A stretch of 64,000 bases of DNA, from NCBI RefSeq assembly GCF_963678635.1, contig NC_087063.1, positions 76,531,617 to 76,595,616 on the forward strand. Direction: 5' to 3'. The notes beneath the pieces are model-generated. The model had not been told where the DNA came from. It saw only the letters and a program-made list of their open reading frames with translations, and did not search any database. Of the stretch, positions 8,257 through 19,149 are shown in pieces (within the stretch, counting starts at the first letter, position 1; each line of letters begins with the position of its first letter). This stretch comes from Symsagittifera roscoffensis. Its lineage: Eukaryota; Xenacoelomorpha; Acoela; Convolutidae. The translations under genes were made by a program, and so were the position numbers.

Positions 8257-9679
8257 CTTTGAAACTGAGGTTGAGTTTTATTGATTTTTGTTTGTATTTA
8301 TTGTGTATAATAATTTAACTTTAAAATTGAGTTTGAGTTTGTATCTTGTATTTGTTCATTAATTATCACACGATTGGGTTCTGATTAAAAATTTATTTCA
8401 AAAGCCTTTAAAAATTGAAGTTTAAAAAATCATTTATTTTTAATAAATTGACTATTTTTTTTCAATTAAAAACAAAAAATTTGTTCATTTTTTCCACAAT
8501 TAGGATTAAACATATTAACATTGAAGTTCTTATTTACATTAGTGATCTTGAGAAAAAACTGAAAAGCATCCATATATATGCTAATTTTTAGAAAACAAGA
8601 TTAAAAAAATCAATTTCGTTTTTTGAAAAAAGATAATTAACGTCAAAAAAGAAACTGTAAAAAAATAATTTTGGATGAAAACTTATGTTGTCATATGTTT
8701 ATTCAAATAGTTATCATACAAATTAAACATAATGAAAAATAGTATAAAAGATGTTTAAAACCAACTTTTTGACAAAAATACTTATTTTTTTTAATGTTTT
8801 TTAGTTAAAAATTTGATTTTTTAATTACAAAAAGGAAAAAAAAGCACTAATTTTTTTCTTTTTCTACAAATTGGAGATACCATTTGATCATTGATACTGT
8901 TGTCTCCAAAAATGATCATGTTGAAAAAATACAAGTATTCATCATCATGCTAAATATTTGAGAAAAATAATAAAAATCAAACTTTTTAATTGATGACTCA
9001 TCGTTTTTTCATTTTTCCGAAAAAATGCAATTTTCAACCAGAAGACGCAATTTTTATGAAAGTTATGAAAGTTATTATGAAAGTGCATTGAGGGGCACGA
9101 CTAATGAGATTGTGGGAGTAGATGTTTTTTCAATAGTCTTCGAGAAAAACGCTAATCCTCTTAATCCCCCCTAAAACAACAAACTCATTTCTCTTTACAG
9201 AAAAGTATTTTTTCAGACTTTTTTTTCAAATCGAAAGACAATTGATACAAATTCATGATGACATGGACCGTGCAACCGCTCCGTGATTGACATCATTGAT
9301 AGCAATGCGCCTGGAAATTTAAAAAACTGTCATTTTTCAGTTTTTGCTTTACTTATTCATCATTTCAACTGTTTTTGATACTAATTTTGACATTTTTATA
9401 GGATATTCTGTCCCCATGACAACTGGGATATTTAGGATCTATCATGTGTTGTGACATGCTCAACTTTTATTCGCAATTTCGAAATTTTCATCAATTTATA
9501 TTTTGAATTGATAAAATATAAAATTAAATTTTTTCTCTCTTGGCTCTAAAATCATTTTGGATTAAAATTTAGCCCAAACTTGGTTGGCTTAGATTAATTT
9601 CTATCGTTTGTAATAATTATTAACGTTTCAAACAACAATTTATCTGTTTCGTCCAATCGAATTTGAGTTTGCCAGTTAT
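8257..9679. other. AT-rich gene-free stretch of the Polinton
   Basis: About 1.4 kb with no credible ORF, very AT-rich with many A/T runs. A short direct repeat (atgaaagttatgaaagttatt) occurs near 9,057-9,079. It separates the small plus-strand gene from the polymerase gene and could contain a 3' UTR, the polymerase promoter and replication signals, but nothing specific is recognisable. Confidence 0.5.
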
Positions 9680-9718
9680 GGCGGGAAATTCAAATCTAAT
9701 TCAAATTTTGGCGGGAAC
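9680..9718 (+). promoter_or_regulatory. Pair of E2F-like sites upstream of the DNA polymerase gene
   Basis: GGCGGGAAA at 9680-9688 and TTTTGGCGGGAAC at 9706-9718. Both match the E2F/DP consensus core (GGCGGGAA), in the same orientation, 26 bp apart and about 165-200 bp upstream of the polymerase ATG at 9881. They stand out in otherwise very AT-rich DNA. E2F control would couple expression to host S phase; the function is inferred from the motif only. Confidence 0.4.
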
Positions 9719-9880
9719 TTTAATTCAAATTCAAAATTACGCGCGCAAAACACAAACCGTTTTCTCTGCAATTGGTAGACAAACAGTTATGCTTCCCATT
9801 TACTGTTGTTTCTGAGTGTAATTTGAGATCACTTGATTCTTTTTGTTTCTTAAAATCAATAGCTTAACTTATTTCAAAAA

Positions 9881-10597
9881 ATGTTCAAATGCAATTTTTG
9901 TCCACTGAAATATGCAAATAAGAGCAATAGAAGTCGCCATGAGCGTGACAAACATTTTGTTGAAAAAGGACTTATTGTTTATCGATGCAATGAGTGTTCA
10001 TTCACGGCTCAAATGCTTTCAAATTTACAAAAACATATTCTTCACACTCATGGTCAACTTGGAGGTGTTTGTGATTATTGTCATTTGGGATTTCATTCGC
10101 CCAAAAACTTATCAGCTCATTTACTAGCAACCCATGGTCTTCCTGTTATGAGAGCTGCCTCTGCTGATTTAGCCACTACAAGTGCCGATGCTAATGCTGC
10201 TCTCGGTGATGTGCATGCTGTCGGTGAAGACGAAATCAACGGCACCAATCTTCAAAAAAGTGAGTCTGCTTTTTTCGGTGTTCTTGAAACGTATGTGATC
10301 GGCGGAAACCAACCCATGGATGAAAATCAGCCGATTGACCTTTTGCAATTTATGCAAGAGAAAAAAGATGAAATTCAAAGTCTCATAATCGATCGAGTTG
10401 CAGAAGTACCTAGAAAAGTTCAGTTCAGCGCTAATTTAGGTTTGGTAAAACCTAAAGTAATAAATGATTCTAGTAAAACTGAGCACGACGAGCGGATTGA
10501 CATTTATGCAAACTCTGATATGAAACCTGTGTTGAGCTTAGGATTAGAAGATGATGAGTTTTTTGAAATGGTCGAAAAAATGCAAGCAGTTTTGTAG
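9881..10597 (+). CDS. C2H2 zinc-finger segment preceding the PolB body, ended by TAG
   Basis: 238 codons from ATG at 9881. Three C2H2-type fingers: FKCNFCPLKYANKSNRSRHE (C-x2-C ... H-x4-H), YRCNECSFTAQMLSNLQKHI and GVCDYCHLGFHSPKNLSAHL. An acidic linker follows. The final residues (DDEFFEMVEKMQAVL) run in the same frame into GSGWVLQHVIQVFVKL beyond the stop, the usual start of the Polinton polymerase body. The TAG at 10595-10597 therefore interrupts what is normally a continuous zinc finger-PolB protein. The fingers probably help DNA binding at element termini or replication, by family inference. Confidence 0.7.
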   Translation: MFKCNFCPLKYANKSNRSRHERDKHFVEKGLIVYRCNECSFTAQMLSNLQKHILHTHGQLGGVCDYCHLGFHSPKNLSAHLLATHGLPVMRAASADLATTSADANAALGDVHAVGEDEINGTNLQKSESAFFGVLETYVIGGNQPMDENQPIDLLQFMQEKKDEIQSLIIDRVAEVPRKVQFSANLGLVKPKVINDSSKTEHDERIDIYANSDMKPVLSLGLEDDEFFEMVEKMQAVL

Positions 10598-13500
10598 ACT
10601 TTTGCATCTTATGGAAGCGGTTGGGTTTTGCAACACGTAATTCAAGTTTTTGTTAAACTTGCAAAGTTTTCACCAATCCGTGGGTCATCTTATATTGACT
10701 TGCCTTTTCGAATTCGAATGTCCCAGAATTTGATAAACATTAGAAATCACGAAGATAATAATTGCTTCGAACTTTGCTTTACCGCTGCTTATAGTCTGAA
10801 GCATGGTGTTGACCTACTTCTAACTGATCAACAAAAAGCGAACCCAGCAGCTGCGCGCACACAACCTGATACATACACTGCTGAAAGTGCACACAAAGCC
10901 CAAGGTAATTTTGATTCACCCATGAGTTTCGCTTCAATTGGAAAATTTGAACAACTTAACGACGTGCGGGTAAATGTGTTCCAGTACCACAAGGGAGATT
11001 TGTTGCCTATGTATATATCAAAACGACCAAACCAAGATAACAGCACCCAAACTGAAAGATTTGATATGGACCTGCTTCTCTTGTATGAGCCTGCAAAGCA
11101 TCACTATGTACTTATAATCGATTTGTTAAAGTTCATCTGCGAAATCAAAGGGTGTAAGTATCGCCCAATTGCACGTTTATGTAGAAACTGCTTTCACATT
11201 AGTTGGAGTGATGAAACTCACGAGCAACACATCCAGTGTTGTAAGGATCATGAACCTGCTCTAGTAGTCATGCCTTCAGCAGAAAAAGGTACCAACAAAT
11301 ACGAGTTCAAAAACCTCCAGGCCTTGTGGTTTGTACCACTTGTGATTTATTTTGATTTTGAATCATTTCTGAAACCTGTAGATTCTTGTCCTGATAATCC
11401 ATCGCGATCATCTACCCGAGTTGTACAAAAACACGAAGCTTGTGGGTATTCATTGGCTGTAATTGAACACGGAAATTCACAGCCCTACTTCTTTGACTAT
11501 GACAGCTCTGATCAATGTATGAAAAAGTTTCTCAATCAGTTGCATCAATTAGCGAGAGAGATATATGATCAAAAGCGACGGTTTCCTCAATTTCTAGAAA
11601 GCCAAGAATCGTTGAACAAAGAAAACACATCAACATGTTGGATTTGCTGTATACATTTTACCAATGAGCACAAAAAATGTCTTGACCATTGCCATTTTTC
11701 TGGAAAGTTTTTGGGATGGGCACATGAAAAATGCAACCTCGCAAGACGAACTGTAAATTTCACCCCAGTCATTGGACATAACATCCAGAACTATGACCTT
11801 CACCACATTTGTCTCGCATTGCATGAATGCGAGCCAACAAGTACAATGAGTGTTATACCTAGCACCGACGAAAAATATATATCGTTAAGCATTGGAGTCC
11901 TAATTAAAACTATAAAAAGGAAAAACGGATCTGAGCAAAAAGTTGTTGAATACCTCAGATTTATTGACTCATGCAAGTTTTTGAATTCTTCCCTGCAAAA
12001 ATTGGTTGATAATCTACCAGCGGAAAAAATGTCAATTTTGAACAAGTATTTTGCAAACGAGACGGAGGAGCAACGGTGTCTGATACGACAAAAAGGTTTC
12101 TACCCTTATTCGTACATGACCAGAAGAGAAAAATTTGCAGAAAAAGAATTGCCTCCTTTGCAAAATTGGTCCGATGTTTTGAATGGAGGAAAAGTTGCAG
12201 TTTCACAAGCGGATCTGGAACATGCAAGGAAAATTTTTAGAGTGTTCAAATGTCAAAACTTGGAGGATTATCACAACTTGTATCTCAAGTGTGATACACT
12301 CCTTCTTGCTTGCGTCTTTGAAGAATTTCGACAAATTAGTCACCAAACTTATGGTCTGGACTGCGCGCACCATTTTAGTGCTTCAAACTTAGCTGGAGAC
12401 GCCTTCAAACGTATCTGCGAAGACTCGAATGTTCAGCTTTTATCAGACCGCAGGCATCTCGAAATGGTCGAGAAAATGATGCGAGGTGGTACTGCATCCG
12501 TGTTCCATAGTCGCTTTTTCAAAGCCAACAACAAAGAATGCCCCGACTTCAACCCAGATCAACCTTAGCACCTACGGGTTTATGATCGATGCAAATAACC
12601 TCTATGGCGGCGTCATGCAAACGGAGAAATTACCGGTGCGTAACTTTGAGCTAATAGAGCATATAGAAGACGAGGTGATTGTGAACCAAATCCTCAACAT
12701 GACTGAAGACTCTTTGATTGGATTTATATTGGAAGTTGATCTCGAGTATCCAGAAGAACTGCATGAGGATCATCAAGATTACCCTTTAGCTCCTACTAAA
12801 GAAAGTGTACCCCAGGATTGGTTGAGTCCCTACCAAACAAATTTACTCGAGCAGATGAAAAATCAAGACATTGCAAGACGTTCAATTGGAAAGACCAAAA
12901 AGTTAAACCAAAAAGTTACTGCAGACGCTGCATGACAAGTCAAATTATACAATTCATTACAAACTATTGCAATTGTTTGTTAGGTTGGGACTTAAAGTTA
13001 AAAAAGTGCACCGTGTGCTGAAGTTTGAACAAGAAGCATGGTTAGAACCATACATCACATTGAACACGACTAAACGACAACAAGCTAGAAATAAATTTGA
13101 GGAGGATTTGTACAAACTACTGAACAATTGTGCTTATGGGAAAACATGCGAGTCGAAGCGCAAACGGATGCTTGTTCGGATAGTTAGAGATTATCATGCC
13201 GCTTTGCGAGAAATTAGTGCATTCGAATTTAAATCCTACAAAATTTTTGGAGAAAACTTGGCAGCGTTCACTTCGAATCCAACAAAAATCTATTGGGATG
13301 TCCCAACAATTGTGGGAGCTAGTGTTCTTGAGTTAGCAAAGTTTCACATCTATAAATTTCATTACGATATAATGAAACCAAATTTTGAATGTCAACTATT
13401 GTATTCTGATACAGACAGTCTCCTGTACCAAGTCAAAAGTGAAGATTTATACCGAGAAATTTCCGAAAAAAGGAATATTTTGAATGAACTTGACTTGTCA

Positions 13501-13640
13501 AATTACCCGAAGAACCACCCTCTCTACGACCCGAAAAACAAAATGGTTGTTTTAAAATTCAAGGATGAGTTTCCAGGAGACATTATAACCGAGTTTATAT
13601 CCCTCGGCAATCTGGGATATAAACAATTTCATTTAAGCGA
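10598..13640 (+). pseudogene. Protein-primed family B DNA polymerase (Polinton PolB), broken
   Basis: The body continues in the zinc-finger frame after TAG 10595-10597 (SPIRGSSYIDLPFRIR). Exonuclease motifs: Exo I IYFDFESF, Exo II VIGHNIQNYDLHHI, Exo III YHNLYLKCDTLLLACVF. Between Exo I and II lies an endonuclease VII/HNH-like zinc insert (CWICCIHF ... CLDHCHFSGKFLGWAHEKCN). Polymerase motifs: A IDANNLYGGVMQ (about 12,585), B KLLNNCAYGKT (about 13,110), C LLYSDTDSLLYQV (about 13,395). Single-nucleotide frame changes lie near 12,563-12,568 and 12,905-12,915. After about 13,615 the sequence no longer follows the family. Normally it replicates the linear element genome from a terminal protein; this copy is dead. 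Confidence 0.85.
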
Positions 13641-13839
13641 TAGTGTCTTTAGCATACTTTTGTATGTATTTGTATGTAATTTGAGTTTGAATCAAAGTTT
13701 TAAGAAGAATTGAGCAAACAGTCTATAGCGCAGTTAAACACTCCAGCTGGTTTCAGAACGAAGATTTGGCAAATCCTTTCCCGCACCAAACATGTAACCA
13801 CAACGTTCAGTGGGAATACTCAATAATATACCGAAGTTT

Positions 13840-13982
13840 TACATGAGGACTATTAGGTATAAAATTATACATAGTGACAATTAGGATTATTACATGGTGA
13901 CCATTGCTGATCATTTAATACATGGTGACCATTATGATTTATACCTAATGGTCATCCATGTATGACAACCCCCCCCCCCCCC
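13840..13982. repeat. Short inverted/direct repeat block ending in a 14-C tract
   Basis: Arms at 13840-13863 and 13938-13961 are near-perfect inverted copies (acatg...attaggtataaa versus tttatacctaat...catgt). Inside are two direct copies of tacatggtgaccatt (13891-13905 and 13919-13933), with an inverted counterpart at 13947-13962. A run of 14 C lies at 13969-13982. It sits just beyond the broken polymerase end and may be a small hairpin element or debris of the Polinton terminus. Confidence 0.5.
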
Positions 13983-15314
13983 GATCCTAACGCACTATAT
14001 GCATACTACTAATATATACAATTTTCGTATATGGTGCGTAAAATCAACAAAATTGTCTATGAACATTAATGGTAGTTAAAAAGTCAGTTTCAAGCCTCAA
14101 AATGTTATTTAATTGATTTGTTTTGTTCACGTCCTTAGGCAAAAATTTTCACGCAATAATACTTTCGTGAGTGTTTTTGTGAGCTAAGGTTACTGGAGTA
14201 TAGTTGTTTACAACGAACCATAGTTTTTGAAATCTAGGGTTTTTGCATTGAGAAAATTACCTTTAATTACAAAAAACACACATCATTTTTTCCGAAAGAC
14301 AGCTCTAAAGGATTGATTTTTTTGAAAAATTTGCAAGGATTGATCAACAGGTATTGTTCTTATGTGAAAGAACGCGGTGACATCGAAGAATAGAAGTTGA
14401 TTAGATACTGAAAAATTGAATTAAATTCAATTAAATATAAAACACTCATTCGCACATCATTGATTTTTATGGTTTTTTTTTCAGATCAGTCTTCAGCACG
14501 AGAAATTTTGATTTTCATTTTATTAAACATAACTGAAGAAAAATTGAAAACAGCTATATGAAATCCTTCTTTTGTTTCTAAAATCTCATTTGTTTTTTTT
14601 TCGTGCTGATGTCTGACATGAAAGTAAACCATAAAAATCAAAGATCGGCGAATTTGCGATTTATATAAAAGTAACTTCCATTGAATTGAGCCCGCACTGG
14701 AATTTCATCGACATTGATAAATTATAAAAAAAATTTTAGAGACGAAACGATAGGACAACATAGTAAATTGAATATTGATGTTAGCTTTATAACTGAAATC
14801 CATTTTAAGTGAAATACAACCATTTTTTTTAAATAATCAATTATAAAAATCTTCTTCCAAGTTAATTGATTTTTTTCTCAACGAAAATCCATGAAACTTG
14901 ATATTTTTTCGACACGATTACAAGAAGTGGCAGAGCTTATGTTGAGTTACTCCATGTTCAACCATTCCCCCTTCAACCATTAAATAACTCCCACCCCCGT
15001 TCAACCCTTGAGCCCCCCCCCTACTTGATTGTGAGAGGGATGAGGGGAATTGGGCGAACGGCGATTTCTTACCACGGTGATGGTAAAACACAATTAAACA
15101 AAATGTTAAACTGCTTATTGAAAAAAGAGAAAAGTCAAAAACTTGAGTTATTATGTGAAAAATAACAATTTTTGAAATGTAAGACTAGCAACTGCACTAA
15201 ACGGGAAATGAAACAACTTCAAAAAAGTTTCCAGTTTGATCAATAACTTTTGAAGAAATTTATTAAAATATATAATTATTAAATATAATTTTTCTTGAAC
15301 TCTTTTATGTCGCT
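13983..15314. other. Gene-free AT-rich stretch with a foldback repeat
   Basis: No credible exon seen. Inverted arms of about 60 bp lie at about 14,448-14,507 and 14,600-14,662 (tgatttttatggttt...atcagtcttcagcacga against its diverged reverse complement), a foldback of about 215 bp. Around 14,960-15,040 is a C-rich degenerate repeat (ttcaaccattcccccttcaa and similar), like one at 19,750-19,900. Confidence 0.5.
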
Positions 15315-15330
15315 GCGAGTTGCTGATTAG

Positions 15331-15572
15331 GTTCGAAGATGGTGCCACTGATTGTTACGATGTCATAATCTACTGTACTGGTTATTTGGATGACTTTCCT
15401 TTTTTGGAAGACAGTCTGCAGACGGTGAGAAGGCGTAAATTGGCAGTGGAGTTGTACAAACAAGTCGTGCATCCGAAATGCCCGAGGCTAATGTTTATTG
15501 GCATGTCAACAATTCTGTATAGCTTCTCAATCTACTGGGTTCAAGGTCACTTATGCGCAAAACTTATAAACG
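15331..15572 (+). CDS. Flavin-containing monooxygenase C-terminal exon, copy 1
   Basis: The exon is bounded by an acceptor (gctgattag at 15329-15330) and a donor (aacg|gtaaat, GT at 15573-15574). The translation FEDGATDCYDVIIYCTGYLD then FPFLEDSL is the FMO segment containing the '[FC]ATGY'-type motif. LYKQVVHPKCPRLMFIGMST follows, as in FMO and N-oxygenase families that use FAD and NADPH to oxygenate N or S. It starts with one base completing a codon (phase compatible with the exon ending at 41845). No preceding FMO exons are seen upstream of it in the window. This is a partial gene: either a paralogue whose other exons are missing, or a displaced exon of the 40-42 kb gene. Confidence 0.75.
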
Positions 15573-16364
15573 GTAAATTACAAAAGTTATTAACGATTAA
15601 AAGTTAGCACAGTGGAAGATAAGTACAGAATTTGAGTGTAGATCTTTTCAACGTCTTGCAAACCAAGTTGACAGATTCTATTTTGGTAAATTTTTCTACT
15701 CCGAACCACCAACCAAACCATTTTTATGGAACTCAATAATTTTTTGCTTTGCATACCATAACTCTGTTCTTTGCGCTCTAACTTGAACCTAACTTAGTCC
15801 AATAGTTGCTTGGTGTAATTTAAAAACTTGGTAAACCCGCTGTTTTGCGTGTCGCAAAGAATGCTCCAGCCAGTAGTTTCCGTACAAAAAAGAGCCAAAA
15901 AATTGCGAAAAAAGAACTATTTATCCAATATTAATTCCTATCCCGCACTGGAGTTTCATGGATAATAATCGATTATTTTGGATTTTCATTTTCAGTTTCT
16001 AAAAATTTGAAAGTAACTGATTATATTTGAATATAAATGGATTATAAATTTTTAATTGTCGAATCAAAAAAATCCTTTCATTCAATTATAATCAATTGTG
16101 CTTGAATAAATTTCGGGTTATTTTAAACACTGCAGTCCTACACAACAGTCCCATTATACAAAACAGTCCCATACACAACAGTCCCATACAAAAGAGTCCG
16201 AAACATCAAAAAATTTCTGAAAAACAGTCTCATTCAAAACATTCCAAAACCATTTAATTTTTTTGACCTTGATCTTTTGGCACTAACAGAACTGATTTAC
16301 GCTTTTAAAAACCAAACATGAGCCTAAATGAAGATCAAAGAACCAATAGTCAGATCAAAAACAA

Positions 16365-16435
16365 AGGCCTCAGATTTAGTTATTAAAGCGTTCGACTCAC
16401 ATCTAGAAATCAAAAGATCGAATCCCCGGCAAAAC
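16365..16435 (+). repeat. tRNA-like (SINE head-like) sequence, copy in duplication unit 1
   Basis: cagatttagttattaaagcg resembles a tRNA A box, and gatcgaatcccc about 40 nt on resembles a B box (GGTTCGAATCC). The spacing and the ttcgactcac...gatcgaatccc layout look like a degenerate tRNA. No clean cloverleaf can be drawn by eye, so I read it as a tRNA-derived SINE remnant. An identical copy lies at about 18,093-18,163 in unit 2. Confidence 0.35.
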
Positions 16436-17043
16436 TTCATTGCTCCATGTCAAATCTGGGCTTCTGTTGTCCTTAAGATGTCAGCCTCTCAATATATGTG
16501 TCCTCGAAATAGTTCAATATCGGCTGACTTTCTTCAGATGCCATACTTTGAAGAAGCTCAAACGCAGCAGGAACGTCCTCTACGTGCAGAAATGCTGTTC
16601 AATTAAACTCAGCTCTCGAATAAGTTAGGCCAATGTTGTAATTGTGAATTTTGCCTGGCGACTGAACATGTCGCCAGACGCTGTGACTCTGATAAAAAAG
16701 AAAACTGAAAATAAGCGCTCTGATGGGCAGCTATTATTGAGTTTCGGACAGTTACATCAAAATAAAATGAAACGGTTTTGGGGACTCAATGTTTCGAGTT
16801 GAACCTTGAGGAGGCGACAATGAGTTGATTCCTTTTTGTCGGGTAGTAGAGCGTGAGCAAGAGGAATAAGGCATACTTCAACTGAAACGTGTTTTGTTTA
16901 AAGTTGATAGATTATATTGCGAGCAGTTGAAAACATTCAATCGCAGAACCAATAATCTGATAGAATTAGGAGGTCTAACCCACGTAACGTGGCGAACATA
17001 ATAACCAATTTTGCAAAATGAGGACCAGAATCTTGCAAGAAAA

Positions 17044-18771
17044 GCGAGTTGCTGATTAGGTTCGAAGATGGTGCCACTGATTGTTACGATGTCATAATCT
17101 ACTGTACTGGTTATTTGGATGACTTTCCTTTTTTGGAAGACAGTCTGCAGACGGTGAGAAGGCGTAAATTGGCAGTGGAGTTGTACAAACAAGTCGTGCA
17201 TCCGAAATGCCCGAGGCTAATGTTTATTGGCATGTCAACAATTCTGTATAGCTTCTCAATCTACTGGGTTCAAGGTCACTTATGCGCAAAACTTATAAAC
17301 GGTAAATTACAAAAGTTATTAACGATTAAAAGTTAGCACAGTGAAGATAAGTACAGAATTTGAGTGTAGATCTTTTCAACGTCTTGCAAACCAAGTTGAC
17401 AGATTCTATTTTGGTAAATTTTTCTACTCCGAACCACCAACCAAACCATTTTTATGGAACTCAATAATTTTTTGCTTTGCATACCATAACTCTGTTCTTT
17501 GCGCTCTAACTTGAACCTAACTTAGTCCAATAGTTGCTTGGTGTAATTTAAAAACTTGGTAAACCCGCTGTTTTGCGTGTCGCAAAGAATGCTCCAGCCA
17601 GTAGTTTCCGTACAAAAAAGAGCCAAAAAATTGCGAAAAAAGAACTATTTATCCAATATTAATTCCTATCCCGCACTGGAGTTTCATGGATAATAATCGA
17701 TTATTTTGGATTTTCATTTTCAGTTTCTAAAAATTTGAAAGTAACTGATTATATTTGAATATAAATGGATTATAAATTTTTAATTGTCGAATCAAAAAAA
17801 TCCTTTCATTCAATTATAATCAATTGTGCTTGAATAAATTTCGGGTTATTTTAAACACTGCAGTCCTACACAACAGTCCCATTATACAAAACAGTCCCAT
17901 ACACAACAGTCCCATACAAAAGAGTCCGAAACATCAAAAAATTTCTGAAAAACAGTCTCATTCAAAACATTCCAAAACCATTTAATTTTTTTGACCTTGA
18001 TCTTTTGGCACTAACAGAACTGATTTACGCTTTTAAAAACCAAACATGAGCCTAAATGAAGATCAAAGAACCAATAGTCAGATCAAAAACAAAGGCCTCA
18101 GATTTAGTTATTAAAGCGTTCGACTCACATCTAGAAATCAAAAGATCGAATCCCCGGCAAAACTTCATTGCTCCATGTCAAATCTGGGCTTCTGTTGTCC
18201 TTAAGATGTCAGCCTCTCAATATATGTGTCCTCGAAATAGTTCAATATCGGCTGACTTTCTTCAGATGCCATACTTTGAAGAAGCTCAAACGCAGCAGGA
18301 ACGTCCTCTACGTGCAGAAATGCTGTTCAATTAAACTCAGCTCTCGAATAAGTTAGGCCAATGTTGTAATTGTGAATTTTGCCTGGCGACTGAACATGTC
18401 GCCAGACGCTGTGACTCTGATAAAAAAGAAAACTGAAAATAAGCGCTCTGATGGGCAGCTATTATTGAGTTTCGGACAGTTACATCAAAATAAAATGAAA
18501 CGGTTTTGGGGACTCAATGTTTCGAGTTGAACCTTGAGGAGGCGACAATGAGTTGATTCCTTTTTGTCGGGTAGTAGAGCGTGAGCAAGAGGAATAAGGC
18601 ATACTTCAACTGAAACGTGTTTTGTTTAAAGTTGATAGATTATATTGCGAGCAGTTGAAAACATTCAATCGCAGAACCAATAATCTGATAGAATTAGGAG
18701 GTCTAACCCACGTAACGTGGCGAACATAATAACCAATTTTGCAAAATGAGGACCAGAATCTTGCAAGAAAA
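17044..18771. repeat. Tandem duplication, copy 2 (1,728 bp)
   Basis: Second head-to-tail copy of the 1.73-kb unit. It begins gcgagttgctgattagg exactly like copy 1 and ends ttgcaagaaaa before diverging into ctgctcccc. It contains a second, unchanged FMO exon. Confidence 0.85.
17060..17301 (+). CDS. Flavin-containing monooxygenase C-terminal exon, copy 2
   Basis: Identical in sequence and splice sites to the exon at 15331-15572, offset by 1,729 bp. If both were spliced in series, the protein would contain the same about 80 residues twice, which is unlikely to be functional. One copy is probably skipped or the duplication is non-functional. Confidence 0.7.
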
Positions 18772-18876
18772 CTGCTCCCCATCGTGAGTTTTCTGTGGGA
18801 CCAGTGGTAGTTCAGAGCCAGTCAGCGAAGTTGTCTCTGCCATCGTTGGTCTTTTTTTTGCGTCGAACTCTAATTA

Positions 18877-19127
18877 CAGATTGCTGATTAGCAGAATAAC
18901 TTGGACAGCTGTTTCTCGGTTCACATTATGCTGGCCTGCAGAAGTAGTCTGCCATGGCGTTTCATCCAAACCTGCTGCTCCTGTTTTTCTGATCTTACAT
19001 TTTTCGATGACAGCCGGATGGGGGAAGTGGCAGTGATTTTTACTGATCTCAATGCGTTCATTTTTTGTAAGCACACGTCCATGCAGATACTTTGTGCGCA
19101 GCGCCACGAAAAGGAGTTGTCTAACAA
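18877..19127 (-). pseudogene. FLYWCH-type zinc-finger remnant
   Basis: The minus-strand frame reads YLHGRVLTKNERIEISKNHC then HFPHPAVIEKCKIRK, resembling the second half of a FLYWCH finger (C-x-A/G-R-x-x-T ... H-x-H-P). The expected upstream W-x-C (SWRCAQ) is present but in another frame, implying a frameshift near 19,100. FLYWCH domains occur in animal transcription factors and MULE-type transposon proteins. It is a fragment only; no gene structure is evident. Confidence 0.35.
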
Positions 19128-19149
19128 TATTCGGTGCTTAATATAAGCA

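Larger units (their letters stand above)
15315..17043. repeat. Tandem duplication, copy 1 (1,729 bp)
   Basis: The sequence from 15315 to 17043 is repeated head-to-tail at 17044-18771. The only difference I noted is one G in cagtggaagat (copy 1, about 15,612) against cagtgaagat (copy 2, about 17,341). The unit carries an FMO exon, a tRNA-like stretch and a strong hairpin. The near-identity means a very recent duplication or an assembly artefact. Confidence 0.85.

Noticed and set aside
16328-16628. ORFs of 92 and 62 codons in the duplicated unit (and copies at 18056-18356)
   Set aside because: They overlap each other and the tRNA-like repeat, show no family similarity, and are present twice only because the unit is duplicated.
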